Shown piece by piece: positions 1-10,537 of a stretch of 64,000 nt of DNA. Origin of the DNA: Hysterangium stoloniferum (taxonomy: Eukaryota > Basidiomycota > Agaricomycetes > Hysterangiales > Hysterangiaceae); contig WHVD01000059.1 in the NCBI GenBank assembly GCA_015178975.1, positions 372,001 to 436,000 on the forward strand, read 5' to 3'. Position numbers and translations under genes: made by a program. Position 1 is the first letter of the stretch. Every line of letters begins with the position of its first letter. The notes below the pieces were generated by a model. It did no database searches and was not told the DNA's origin. It saw only the letters and a list, made by a program, of their open reading frames with translations.

Positions 1-1853
1 ATTAAGAGGCGGAAATCTCTGCTTTGTAGTTTACAAGGAACTGGTGAGCCATGGCAAATTGATTCGAGCGGTTGAAGTATGAATTAATAATCAACTAATC
101 ATTAATCAATTATTTATTGTGTCAAAGTGTTACTCATATGATATGAAGTCATGTTTCTCTTCTACGGGTCGTATCAACTTAAGCCATAGCGCGTCGATCA
201 GATCTTGGAATAAAGAGAATGGTTCTCCCTCGTGGAGAAGGCTCAAGGTCTGTGTCACAAACCCTCTGCCAGAAGACAGAGACCAGACAGAAACCCCAAA
301 TATCAGCCTATGAGGTGAAAATGCTTTCAAGCCGGAAAAATCCGGATGCTTAATGCTTATAAGGAGTTTGGTGCGCGTTAACGGACAGCGCACAGACCAT
401 GACAATTGTGGCATGCGACAGACTTTATTCGCAATGTAAGTATAGACAAAATTGTTGGAAGAAAAACTCTCAAGAAGTGTTTATTCTATTATATGATGAA
501 GGTTCTGGTGCCACTTTCCGTCGCAACATGGTAATTGGATCTGTTGTACTTTTCCCTGTCGAAACCGGGCTCGCCATTAAAACAGCCTAAATTGCAGGTT
601 CTATAAGCCACATCAAATAAAGACCGTGGGGGACTTCTTGGTCATTAAGGGAACATAGATGGATTCTGGCCATAGGAATATCGTGTCGACATTTCTAACA
701 TTCGAGCGGATTGTGTGTGTGGAGAAGAAGACTAACTGCAGATACCTATCGTGCTATTTTCTATCAACCATGCAATCCTACAACGGGAAGTCAGCTTGCT
801 TTCAACCCCTTGAGCTGTAGCCTAATACGCAACATACACTGGAGCTATTATACGCCTTTGTGGGCTCGAAACTTGTCGCAATTATTCTTTTACATCAGGT
901 AAACCAGATTAAGTTTTGCTTGTTTTAATGGCTATGTGGTTATATATTTCTATTTGTCATTCTTATCATTAGGATGCGCCACGTGTTGCCTGCATCCTCT
1001 TCTTTGCGCAGCACAACACAAAATGGTGTTATCTCCGCATCGGCCAAAAGGCAAGGTGAGATCAATCACACGGCCAGTAAACAGAAAGAAATATAGCATG
1101 ATGATGTAGGGAGCCGCCGAGTCGATTGGATTAATACATCATGGTAAGCATATCTGTCTTTCCGTGGAGTCACGCCCTAAATTTAGCCATGCTGACTACC
1201 CACAACTATATATTAGGCGAATCCCGGGATGTCGAAGCAACATTGTTCGGCACATTCGCGGTTGTTGAAGTGTGTAATGCATGTAGTAACGAACTGATGA
1301 TTATATATATTATCCACAAGTGACGATAGATATTGCAAAGCAATGCATATAGATCAAAGTTACTTTGCATCTAAGGGTATTTCTCCTCTTCTCGGCGGTG
1401 TCAGGACTCGCAACGATGAGATGGCATGATTAGATTTGTGAAATCCCACGGGTCATTTCAACCGCCTTTGTTGTTGTACAATTACACCTTTTTCTGTGTT
1501 TGATTGAAGTCTGCGAATTCTTAACCGTGGTGTCACAGGGCGTACCGCTAAGTAAATGCCTTTGTAGCGAATATCAGTTTTCGTAGCCAGTCAAAATGAT
1601 TTATCAGTTTTCTTACGTATAACCACGGGAGAAACGCCGCATACAGGTTACAGCGTGGGAGTGCTAATCCCGCAGTCAGGGGCGTGGGTCAATCAGTCTC
1701 AAGGGCCGCCTATTGATGTTCAAATTGATTAATTCTTGGTGCAGCAAAACTCAGTTTGTATAATTTTGTTTTGGGGTATCGAGTACATCCAAATCCTGAC
1801 AATGCATGAAGATAGCCTACATGTGAATAATTAATGTTTGGACAATGAGATGT
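1..1853. other. Host intergenic DNA, no supported gene
   Basis: No frame here could be built into a convincing gene. Positions 2-87 (plus) stay open and end in TGA, so they could be the last codons of a gene starting outside the window, but 28 codons are too few to judge. The minus frame at 130-414 has no recognisable domain. CpG dinucleotides are normal here, unlike the old transposon copies further right, so this looks like ordinary host DNA. Confidence 0.4.
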
Positions 1854-2714
1854 CTAGGCCAAGGCCACGCCAAGGAGACCAGCGAGCAAGAGCCACAAAC
1901 TTCCCGCGTTGACTGTAACAGCACTGCCAGATTGGCTGGGTGCAGCGGCGGGGCTAGTAGATGCTCCCGATGGGGCCGCAGAGGCAGCAGTGGCGCTGCC
2001 AGACCCGGTAGTGACGCCGGTAGGACTTGGGGCCAGGCTAGCACCGCCGTCGAGGGGAGCGGGAGGCGCGCTGGCTACTGCGCCTACACCTGTCAAGGAG
2101 CCGGGTGTTTGAGTGGGTAAGGTACTGAGAGCCATAGCAGCGGATTTGAAGCTGTCAATGGTGTTGCCGGTGGTAGGAGCATTAATGGCGCTACGGAACA
2201 AACAATGTTAAATCACTGTATAAAATAGAACATTATGACCTACCCAACCATTCCTCCGAGACAGTGAGGGGTGGGTTTGGTTTGTTTACAATAAAACCAG
2301 ATGGCTGGAGTAGAAATACTGGATCAATTGGGAGAGCCGAGCACCTTGGCAAGTAACTTACGTTTGGTGTTATCAGTGATGGTCAAGTTCCATTCGGGGG
2401 TTGTGCCGGTAAAGCCACCAGGGATAAAAACATAGCCGGAATCAAAACCACCAGCGAGCTGTGCACAGGGAGCAGCGAATGCTGCCTGTGATACTGTGTG
2501 GTTTCCCGGACTAATGTCTTTTTATTAGTTTGACATATGGGGTACCAACGGGTGTCACATACGAGCCTGTAAACTTGAAGTTGACAATGTCACCATTTTG
2601 GGCATTTGTGTTGGGAGGAGTGAAAACGAGGCCCCCTTGTCCTACGGTAACGGTGAGAACTGTGGCAGTCGCAGAGGCAGCGAGGGCGAGTACAGCAGCA
2701 AATTTGTAAATCAT
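1854..2714 (-). CDS. Secreted GPI-anchored cupredoxin-like protein (extracellular serine-rich protein type)
   Basis: Four-exon gene on the minus strand: exons 2714-2563, 2510-2362, 2304-2244 and 2190-1854, joined in phase across GT-AG introns of 52, 57 and 53 bp. The product is 232 aa. Residues 1-17 form a signal peptide (MIYKFAAVLALAASATA). The cupredoxin fold follows, with TVGQGGLVFTP, a GD-IVNFKF strand, PGNHTVSQ (copper-site histidine position), an internal Cys, GFDSG, EWNLTITD, then WFYC and PHCLGGMVGAINAP. From about residue 140 it becomes Ala/Ser/Thr/Pro-rich. The hydrophobic C-terminus ending VNAGSLWLLLAGLLGVALA is a typical GPI-anchor signal. Family knowledge: such proteins are secreted, wall- or membrane-attached, and often developmentally regulated; copper binding is not proven for most. 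Exon joins were chosen because each restores a family motif. Intact, with no disruption seen. Confidence 0.9.
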
Positions 2715-2795
2715 GACTGAAAATTACGCTCTGTAAGGGGAGAGTGAAAGTGATATGGGGAAGATGTATGAGGGCGTTTTTACCCATGATGAGGC

Positions 2796-2802
2796 ATTTA
2801 TA
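2796..2802 (-). promoter_or_regulatory. TATA box of the cupredoxin-like gene
   Basis: On the minus strand the sequence reads TATAAAT about 82-88 bp before the ATG at 2714. This is a plausible distance for a fungal promoter. Inferred by position only. Confidence 0.5.
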
Positions 2803-3752
2803 GCAGAAGTATGAGTAGTGAGGTTCCTATATGCGTGGTAAAGTGCCCGTAGCGAAAGGCTGGCTCAGAGACATCGGATATTTAACTTACATCTGCCGGT
2901 TCGCCGAGCTGCGCATACCTCTGGTTATACAATCCTGTCTGAAACCATGAATGAAACAGGCCGTTCCCGGTTGGTACAAGGGTGCAATCGGTTACAGGAC
3001 GCCAAAGTCGCCATACAACTCTCGGGCTCGGGGAATAAAATAACTAAAACCACATCCGCTGCGTTCGCGCCATTAGGCAGCGTAACGACAGAGTAGTTGG
3101 GAACATACTTGCTTAAGTAATTATTTGTTTTAGTAATTCTATATATGTCATCGTGTGATGCCCTGTGGATGGTTGGCATTGGCACTTGCTAAGCCTCATT
3201 TGATTGATGGAAAAGGCGAATAATCCGCATGTGCCCAGACTTCTAATCAGGGTTCAAAACTCACAATTTTGCCGAAATTATGCTTGTCAGCCAGAATATC
3301 TGAGTTCACAGACTTAACAGAACAGTGTAAAGCCCGTTCAGTAACCAAACGTGATCGTCTATTTGCAAGTGTGAGATCATAGTTTGAGAAAAGATCTCAC
3401 GGTTTTTCGGCACTGAACGGACATTCAATTGTTACGTTCGGCATACTTCGAACTGTAAAATGAGATTTCCCACGCCACATGCACCGCCACTTCCTCTGCA
3501 CAAAACAACAGAATTCCAATACCCTCACAGCCTATCTTGTTGAAGTATTCGGGGGAGCTGTTTTAGACTGAATAACTGTCCGTTTGTCTAAGTAGATGGC
3601 AGTAAACTCGTTGTAAACAGATGAGGACTATTATATGCTGCTTACTAATATTCCTGTATAGTTCAAGTCTTTTTAGGCACTTACTGAATCCCCAAAATTC
3701 AACATATCCACTGGTGGCTTCAAAATGTACAAGGAAGAGATTTTGACCATTG
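2803..3752. other. Intergenic DNA between the cupredoxin gene and the transposon block
   Basis: No supported gene. A minus frame at 2925-3185 is open for 86 codons but has no domain, signal peptide or splice context. CpG content falls from about 3560 onward, marking the approach to the decayed element at 3753. Confidence 0.4.
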
Positions 3753-4037
3753 TGTTAAAATCTAAGCAAGGGGTTGAGGGGAGGCTCTATGTTAGGGGCT
3801 GACAATAGAGATTGTACTAGTCAGGAGGTCTGACTCTATAAAACAGGTGGAGCTTGGCCTCAACTTATGTGTTGCACCTTTGTATGAACTATTAAGGTGC
3901 TCTGGTATTTCAAACAGAGTGGATAGTACAATAAGAACTAAATACAACACTTAGCTCACTTGACTAGGGCTGATATGCTGAGAGTTGCAAGGTAGAGGGT
4001 CATGGCTTGCTGATGATACCTTAGAGGGTATTAGTAT
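3753..4037 (-). repeat. Element C 3' LTR, truncated
   Basis: Matches 6869 onward for about 285 bp with many transitions, including the shared LTR core at 3850-3885 (CTTGGCCTCAACTTATGTGTTGCACC). Similarity stops abruptly after GAGGGTATT at 4037, where unrelated AT-rich DNA begins. Confidence 0.75.
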
Positions 4038-5100
4038 TAAAAATAGTATGAGTTGACTCTATTGCAATACACAATATACAAGGGTTTAATAAGCTTGTAA
4101 TAAAAGTACTTTGTGTCTCAATATCTTGTGTCAGTTAGTGTAGCACCTCCTGACAATATAGGTTGGATGCTCTGGGAGGTGTATAGTGGTTCTGACACAC
4201 ATTAACCTCCAAATGCATGGTCCACAATTAGCATCTTCATATGAAAATTTGCAATAATTGGTGGACTCCCCCTATAAAAAGGTGTGTTTCATCATCAAAT
4301 TTAACAATTAGGGGGATAACCCAAAACTTTAAAAGTTATTTATCCACTAAAGTATATATATTTATATTGTTTGTTGTAAAATTAATATTTAATCAAATTC
4401 AGTTGATTAGGTATCACTCTGAAGAATGCAAAAATATTAATATTTATCCTATATCTGACAAAATTTAGTCAAACAATCATCTGTAGATTATTCTTTTGGA
4501 ATAAATTGCATAGTTCTGGTTAACTCTCTAAACCAACTAAATTTAAATTATATGAAATATATTTGAAAGTTTGCTTGTATACAAGAGAATACATCATAAC
4601 CCAAAGATTAAGTCATAACCCAAATAATCTTGTGTAACTATGTCATTTGTGTGTATTTTAAATTTCAGGTAATTAAATGTAAACTCATAGAATAAGTTGT
4701 CATGCCAGAAGGAATAGACTCACTTAGAAAATATGAGGATTATTCAGTAAAATTTTGTATATTCAATAAAGAGGATTCCATGAAGTTGTTAGATTTCATC
4801 AGAATGCCATTGTGTTTAACAGTTGCTTCTAAGGATGGTAGTTGCATGCATGGAAATGCCAGACTGAGGGGTGTTCAGTGGAGCTCCAAGGGTAGTTTGT
4901 ATGCATGGGGCACCAAATTGGGAGAGTGGCCACCTAAAGATGGGTGGCCAGTAGAGCCTCCACTCCCTGGCCAAGCTAAAGAGAAGGAGATTGACCATTG
5001 AATATCCAAACTATATGATAACCCAATACCCAACAATCAACAGATCATAAGCAGGTGGTTAGTTGCATCCCAGGAATGCCAAATAACTAAAGACTAACTT
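4038..5100. other. AT-rich insertion of unknown type within element C
   Basis: This block interrupts the LTR-to-gag continuity of element C. It contains an imperfect palindrome at about 4131-4200 (TGTGTCAG..CACCTCC and GGAGGTG..CTGACACA), several ATAACCC(A/C)A words, and two plus-strand frames (4241-4468 and 4702-5001, 99 codons) without recognisable domains. It could be a non-autonomous DNA transposon or old retroelement DNA; the ends could not be fixed. Confidence 0.35.
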
Positions 5101-5439
5101 TGTCAAAATGACCTAAAGATTTTCCTTGTGGAAGGGTGACCGAAATGGTCTTTTGAGGGGTGACAATACTGTTAACAGTGTTGTCCAAGATTTCAGAGGG
5201 AGACCAGGTTGACTGGTCAAGCTAGGGCTAAGAATCCAAGCTAAAGGAAATGAAAAGCTAAAAATAGAGAAAACTGAAATGGCTTGAGGGTCTAAATGAG
5301 TGGATGCATTGCTAGTTGGGAGGCTACTTTCATACAGGAGGATCAAACACAATCCTTACCCTGCACAAGGGCCTGAGGGGTTGCTACATTGCTTTTAACT
5401 TGGTTGCCAATGTCAGCATCTCTGAGGGCTTCTCAGCCT

Positions 5440-6827
5440 TAGCAGTGTGAGCCTTGGTAGTATTGTTCAATGGGCACTTGTTTGCCATGTAACCAGGGGT
5501 GCTGCACCAAAGGCAGAGGTCATTGTCCTTTCATCACTGCCTTTCTTCAGGTGTTAGCTTACCATCTGGGCCAATCTTTGAGCTTGGCTGTGGGGGTGCC
5601 AGTGTTGCTTCTAGAGGTTGCAGCATCATTAGAAGTTGAGTCTGCCCTATTTTTCTTCTTGGAGTTACGAGGAGTGATCAGAGTTAGTGGTATTGCCAAT
5701 AGATATGGTTGCCAGTTTGCCACCTTGGGTGCCTTTTGTTAGGTGGTCCAAGGATGTTTCACAAGTGATTTTGGTGTGCTGCTCCCAATAGTGAGCATCA
5801 CATTGCTGAGCTCTGATGTGCATATCAATGAGGGTAGTCAGCTTGCCATCACCTTGACAGATATAATCCTTAAGGCAGGATGGGAGGCTGGAATAGAACC
5901 TATGGCATAGGGCAGAATTGCCCCAATTAACAAGAGGGGCTAGTGAGTTGAACTGGACAATGCATTCAGTGATCTGCTGGCTGTCCTTCATTTTAATATT
6001 GGCTAGAGTGGCTTTGGTGTCACTGACAGCATCATGAGGGCCAAAATTAAAATTAAGTCTAAGCTCTAATTCACCAGGGCAGTCATTGAAGTTCAAATTG
6101 CATTGTATAAGGAATGGTGTAATCCCGTCGTCAATTGGGATCACTGGCGGTCACATGAGTTGACAGGACCACAGTGTATTGTCCAGAACAAGACAGGATA
6201 CAGGCAAGTGCAGTGTATGGTAAGGAAAGAGAAGGAAAACTACCTAGGCTTTATATGCTGTGATCATGTGGTAGAACAAAGGGAGTGGAACAAGGGAGTG
6301 GAACAAAAGGACAATGAGTAAGACTGGGGCACCAGGCTTACAAATGGTCACAATTTTGCAGTGTCAGTTCCATGAAAAACATTGGGTTCCTTAATCTTGG
6401 CATACCAGGCAGCCTTCCCACAGTTGGTTTCAGGAAGATGGTGACCCTTTGAGTGCTGTTCTAAGACTAGGTTTGGGAATCAATATGGAACTGTGAGATG
6501 CACCTGCTGAGTTATTGCCAGAATAGTGAGAACCATGATGTGAGCTAGGGTGGGATGAACCTGGAGGTCTGCCACCATGCCTACTGTGATGCAGGCTGTT
6601 GTGGATTGTGTGGTTTGATGGGGGAGGAGGTGAAGTGTATTGAAAAACACTACCACCAATACTCGGAGGTACTGGAAGGGATCTGGGCAAGCTTGCAGGG
6701 GTCTGCATATTTGATGTGTATTCTGGAAGTGTTGTTAATGGTGGTCCTACAAATTGCTGATCAGTAGTATAAGGGGAACCCTTCTGATTGCTTCTTGTCT
6801 TGCTTCCAGAGGGTTTTGATTATCCAT
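5440..6827 (-). pseudogene. Element C gag pseudogene
   Basis: Reading from an ATG at 6827 (MDNQNPLEARQE), the remnant has a Pro/Ser/His-rich N-terminal part (6708-6430). Next comes a gag capsid-like region at 6144-5665 with QITECIVQFNSLAPLVNWGN, ALCHRFYSSLPSCLKD and CDAHYWEQ, which aligns with the gag of elements A, F and I. A nucleocapsid zinc knuckle lies at 5515-5474. In that knuckle (CLWCSTPGYMANKC) the histidine of CX2CX4HX4C is replaced by Tyr, a C-to-T change. Stops and frameshifts separate the pieces, and the middle of the capsid (WFEP motif region) is deleted. Gag would form the virus-like particle. Confidence 0.75.
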
Positions 6828-6868
6828 GACTAGAGGGTAACAGTTTATGAGCTTGAGTTCTAATATAC

Positions 6869-7571
6869 TATTAAGATCTAAGCAAGGGGTTGAAAGGAGG
6901 CTCTATGTTGGGGGGGGGCAATGATAGAGATTGTACTAGTCAGGAGGTCCAACTCTATAAAACAGGTGGAGCTTGGCTTCAACTTATGTGTTGTGCCCTT
7001 GTACTAATTGGTAAGGTGCTCTGGTATTTTGAACAGAGTGGATAGTACAATAAGAACTAAAGACAACACTTAGTTCACTCAACTGGGGGGCTGATATACT
7101 AAGAGTTATAAGGTAGAAGGTTGTGGCTTACCAACAATACCTTAGAGGGTATTGAGGGAGTAAATGGACTGAAGACTAAACAGGGGTAATCTAATTCAAT
7201 ATTAGAACTAAAGAGCAGTAGCATACATGGTAAGAACTTTATACAAAGGTGAAACAGATGAGTGGGAGGCTAATCAAGGAAGTGGGAAACAATGATTGGT
7301 CAAGGAAGCATGGGAAGGGGGTAAGGATCAGACTAGAACTAAATACAATGTTGTAAAAGCATTCTAGAGGGTATGAGGTGGCAAAATATTGTTTACAAGT
7401 AGAATGGGCAATGGGATGGAGATGGGACAGGATGACAAAGGGGGAAAACCATATTGACACAAGTGTCAGGGCACTGTGAGTGATACCATGGTCAGGGGTA
7501 CTGATGGTGGGATGCCAGAATGGGGAGAGTAGAACAAGGTTGTGAGGGGCTGAATGACTGGGATCCTAACA
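6869..7571 (-). repeat. Element C 5' LTR
   Basis: 703 bp, with ends TATTAAG and CCTAACA. In the sense (minus) direction a TATAAAG box starts 34 nt before AGTTCTAATAT (7209-7199), the sequence complementary to the primer site at 6866-6856. The shared LTR core lies at about 6968-7000. Very few CpG remain. Confidence 0.7.
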
Positions 7572-7908
7572 GTAGAAGGGGTTGTATGGCTGCATTTCTG
7601 TTCCTATAAGGAGTTGTATGACTGAATGATACTATTTATCTAAATATAGTCATATTGTTTTTACAGTGTTATCCAACATCTTGGACTGCTGTGAGCCTTT
7701 AGGCTTTGACCAGGCTTTGTATCCATGTTTTCACCCCCTATGTTCCCTATGTTCTAGCCTTCTGCAGCTACAAAATCACCACATGATAAATATTAAAATA
7801 TCCCACTCTTTAACATATTCCAACCCTAGAGTGGCAAGGTGAGTCCACCATGAGAATAAATAACTATGGGGCACTTTTTGCTCCATGTCTCACCTGTCAC
7901 AAAAATCC
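7572..7908. other. Unassigned DNA between element C and the inverted repeat
   Basis: No gene or repeat boundary recognised. Short imperfect duplications of GGGGTTGTATGGCTG / AGGAGTTGTATGACTG are visible at 7580-7625. CpG-poor. Confidence 0.3.
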
Positions 7909-8021
7909 AAAAAGCCTGATAAACCTGATAAGTGACAAAGGCTGCTGAATAGGTCTGGTTGACCCTGATCAGACACCTGAACAGGTGTGACCAGGCCTAT
8001 TCAGTGGCTTTTGTTGCTTAT
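7909..8021. repeat. Foldback (inverted-repeat) element, left arm and loop
   Basis: CAAAAAGCCTGATAAACCTGATAAG at about 7911-7935 is the exact reverse complement of sequence just right of element A (23290-23314). The similarity continues inward: CTGAATAGGTCTGG on the left against CCAGGCCTATTCAG at 7990-8005. If element A and one TSD copy are removed, the two parts form one palindromic unit of roughly 140 bp with arms of about 50 bp. It is therefore a small foldback/MITE-like repeat that element A entered near its right end. Confidence 0.6.
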
Positions 8022-8836
8022 TGTTAGGATATGTACAGGGTGGGTCTCCAGAGAAACCTGCAGAATATCCAGTAGGACTTGGCTTCAGCTTATAGGCTGT
8101 GCCCTCGCTAGATTGTGTTGTCCAATTTCAGACAGGTGGACAGGAATCCCAGGGAGTCCAGGTGGGGGTTGTGGGTCGAGAGGTTGTAGGTCGGAGGTCG
8201 TGGGTTGTGAGTTGAGATAGGTGAGAGAGATAGATGCGCTGGAGCCCATGGACTCCGACTAGTGTGAGTGGTGTAATTCAAGTAGGAGTTTAGAATGGAA
8301 AATGTATTAGATTACTGGGGGGAATCTAAGCCAATTTTCTGACTGGATTGTATGTACAACATCTGCCAGTTTAAATAGACCGTGGAGTGAATGTCATACC
8401 GAATCCAGTAATAATGAAACGAAATGAGCAAAACATAAAATGGGAATAGTAAACACCAATTTGGTGTTAGGAATGGGACGGAATGGAGCGGAGTCCAAAT
8501 AGTGACAAATCATAAACCATAATGGGAAACAGAGCGGGAGTGGAGTCCGAATCATGACAGGTCATTTGACTAAAATGGGAACAGGGCTCTATTAGAGAGG
8601 TGACGGGTTTTCTGAGTGGGGTCTGGTGACTGACATGTGGGACGAGGTCGGAAATAGACAGAGGTGGAGTCCGGTGGGTTTTCCAGTGACTGAAACACAA
8701 TGTAACGTAGACGAACGTAGATGAGTCTGACATACGGATTCCAGTGGGAATTCCAGTCAACTGATAATGGGTGCATATAGGGTGTGGGTGTGTGTAAGTT
8801 AGTGCCCAGAGTCCGGCGGGATTTCCAGTCGTAACA
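8022..8836 (-). repeat. Element A 3' LTR
   Basis: 815 bp, TGTTAGGAT to CGTAACA, nearly identical to 22477-23289 apart from scattered transitions, many at CpG. It includes the shared LTR hairpin core (8075-8103) and the ATTTTCTGACT 11-mer. The adjacent GTACCCTCCCTTT is the complement of the polypurine tract. Confidence 0.9.
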
Positions 8837-8988
8837 GTACCCTCCCTTTATGCCGAAGTCCCAAAGAGGCTCTAGACCTTGATAAGGTTCTTATCAGCTA
8901 CACGCATGTGTCAAAAGTCATGTCAGTTACATGTATGTGTCAAAGAGTCATGTGATCTGGAAGGTAAGGTTCAAACGCGACGAGCCTG

Positions 8989-8995
8989 TATATAG
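8989..8995 (+). promoter_or_regulatory. TATA box of the antisense accessory gene, copy 1
   Basis: TATATAG starts 58 bp before the ATG at 9047. The homologous gene in element G has TATAAAA 57 bp before its ATG. Upstream at 8905-8957, GTGTCAAA and TCATGTGA-like words occur repeatedly and recur once at the same place in element G (48737-48756), which suggests a conserved antisense promoter. Confidence 0.55.
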
Positions 8996-9046
8996 ATTTG
9001 AAAAAATAGAAATTTCTCCTTCTTTATTACTCCCATCTTCGACATA

Positions 9047-10008
9047 ATGGGACCAAAACCAACACCGCGCAGAGCAATGCCGACTGCCGGTCCTTCCATG
9101 GACAACCTTTATCAGGTGCTGCTCACTGCTGCCCAAATTTTGGCGCAGTGGGAGGAGCAACGATGACAATGGGAGGAGGCCAAAAAAGAAGCCAGGGAGG
9201 TCGAGGAGGCCCTGGACAGGGAGTACCAGGCGGTTTGGCTGCAGAGAAAGCGGCAGAGGAGAAGAGGAAGAGGGATGAGGAAAAGGCTGCATGGGTGGCT
9301 GCAGAGAAAGCGCGAGTGGCTGCGGACAGGGCCATGGTAGTCACGGGAAAGGTATGTCCCATAGTTTCAACATGTCAATTTCAACTGACTTGGTATTTTC
9401 AGTGCAAGGTGACAGAGGTAGAATCGGAGTAAGAGGGGGAGCCGGAGAGCCCCCAAAAGGTAAGCATCGGGTCCGTGGGATAACCGGGAAACTAACCACA
9501 TCAACAGAAGGCAAGGAAGGCGGCACCAGTCCACCTACCCACACGGAATGACCTGCAGTGTTCCGGTTGTAATGACTGGAACACTGAATGCAATTGAAAG
9601 TCCAGCCAGGGCCTGGGCTGCTACCAATGTGCGCACCTCAAAGCGAGGTGTTCTTTAGTTCATGAGCAGGCTGCGGGGTCTGGGGTGCGAGACATTAGTG
9701 GGTTGGACAGATTTTCCGGGTTGGATGAAGTCCTGGGATGGATTGCCAAGGGCATCGAGGCCCAAAATGAGTTGCTCCGGAAGAGCAACAAGGTCCACAT
9801 AGTGGTGGCGAAGGAACTGTGTGGACTCCATGAGGAGTTTTGGAGGTTCCTGGTGGAGTATGGCGGCTATATGTATGAAGAGCCACAAGTTGGGAGTTCC
9901 GAGGATGCCAGGTTGGATGAGGACGGGGTTGCCATGGAGGTCGTGGAGCTCCCTGAGGAGATGGCTGAAGAAGTGGGGAAAAAGCACAGTCCCATAAATG
10001 TAGACTGA
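9047..10008 (+). pseudogene. Accessory gene of element A: coiled-coil protein with Zn2Cys6-like cluster, copy 1 (disrupted)
   Basis: Spliced gene on the strand opposite gag-pol. Exons are about 9047-9351, 9403-9459 and 9508-10008, with introns GTATGT..CAG and GTAAGC..CAG. The N-terminal half is rich in Glu, Lys, Ala and Arg (coiled-coil type). Exon 3 starts with Cys motifs CSGCNDWNTEC and CYQCAHLKARC, spaced CX2CX6C-X9-CX2CX6C, followed by a helical, acidic C-terminal part. It is broken by TGA at 9164 (CGA expected), a frameshift near 9235, TAA in exon 2 and TGA at 9596. Element G carries the same gene almost intact. It ends tail-to-tail with the chromodomain end of pol. The spacing equals the fungal Zn(II)2Cys6 DNA-binding cluster; the function is unknown and DNA binding is inference. 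Confidence 0.7.
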
Positions 10009-10210
10009 GAAAAGTAGAATAGAAATTGATAATGATTTTTTTTTTGAAGTAAAAGTAAAGTGTGAAAAAAAGACATAAGATCAAAGTCCACGGAAAAGCC
10101 GCTTAAGGACTTGAAAGACATGTCAGAACCTGTAAAAGCAAAGAGAGACATAGGGTGACAGGGAATAATGTAAATGAGTCCAAACGTAACACAGGGTCCA
10201 TGGAGTGCAG

Positions 10211-10537
10211 TCAGAGAGACGATAGTGGTCCAGGTTTGAGTGGGTAAGCTGTATGAACATCAGTAACGATTTCCATGGCATTACCGAGTTCCATGGCCAA
10301 AATCCATGAGGTTTCTTCATCGGTGCCCTCGTATCCCACCCACTTGACCAAGTAAAGCAGTTTACAAGTGCGTCGACGCTTGTCAATTTTCAAATCTAAA
10401 ATTTGCGAGATTTCAAACTCGGGTTCTCTGTCAATAATGACCGGAGGAGGCAGAGATTGCACATGATCTGGGATAGTGTTAGCAGTACAAGGTTCTAACA
10501 TAGAAACATGAAATACCAGGTGTACTGTGTGCATGCT
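10211..10537 (-). pseudogene. Element A pol, C-terminal chromodomain piece
   Basis: Encodes VHLVFHVSMLEP, the usual end of a gypsy integrase, then a chromodomain with YLVKWVGYEGTDEETSW. In chromoviruses this domain binds histone marks and guides integration to heterochromatin. It is cut from the rest of integrase by the solo LTR at 10538-11260; removing the LTR and one TSD rejoins LLDS directly to the segment before VHLVFH. The frame itself is open to 10211. Confidence 0.85.

Larger units (their letters stand above)
3753..7571 (-). mobile_element. Element C: decayed Ty3/gypsy retrotransposon
   Basis: Two homologous LTRs in the same orientation (3753-4037 truncated; 6869-7571) enclose a minus-strand gag remnant. 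The right LTR begins TATTA (from TGTTA) and ends TAACA. Just inside it, 6856-6866 is the 11-nt primer-site sequence that matches 7199-7209 within the LTR, the self-priming layout seen in the other families here. The interior lacks any recognisable pol and has a foreign AT-rich block at 4038-5100. Almost all CpG sites are gone, so the copy is old. The left LTR stops matching the right one at about 4037, so no target duplication can be read. Confidence 0.75.

Noticed and set aside
2925..3185. 86-codon minus frame upstream of the cupredoxin gene
   Set aside because: No signal peptide or motif, and no intron junctions extend it.
4702..5001. 99-codon plus frame in element C
   Set aside because: No domain, no splice context and CpG-depleted DNA; kept only as part of the unknown insertion.
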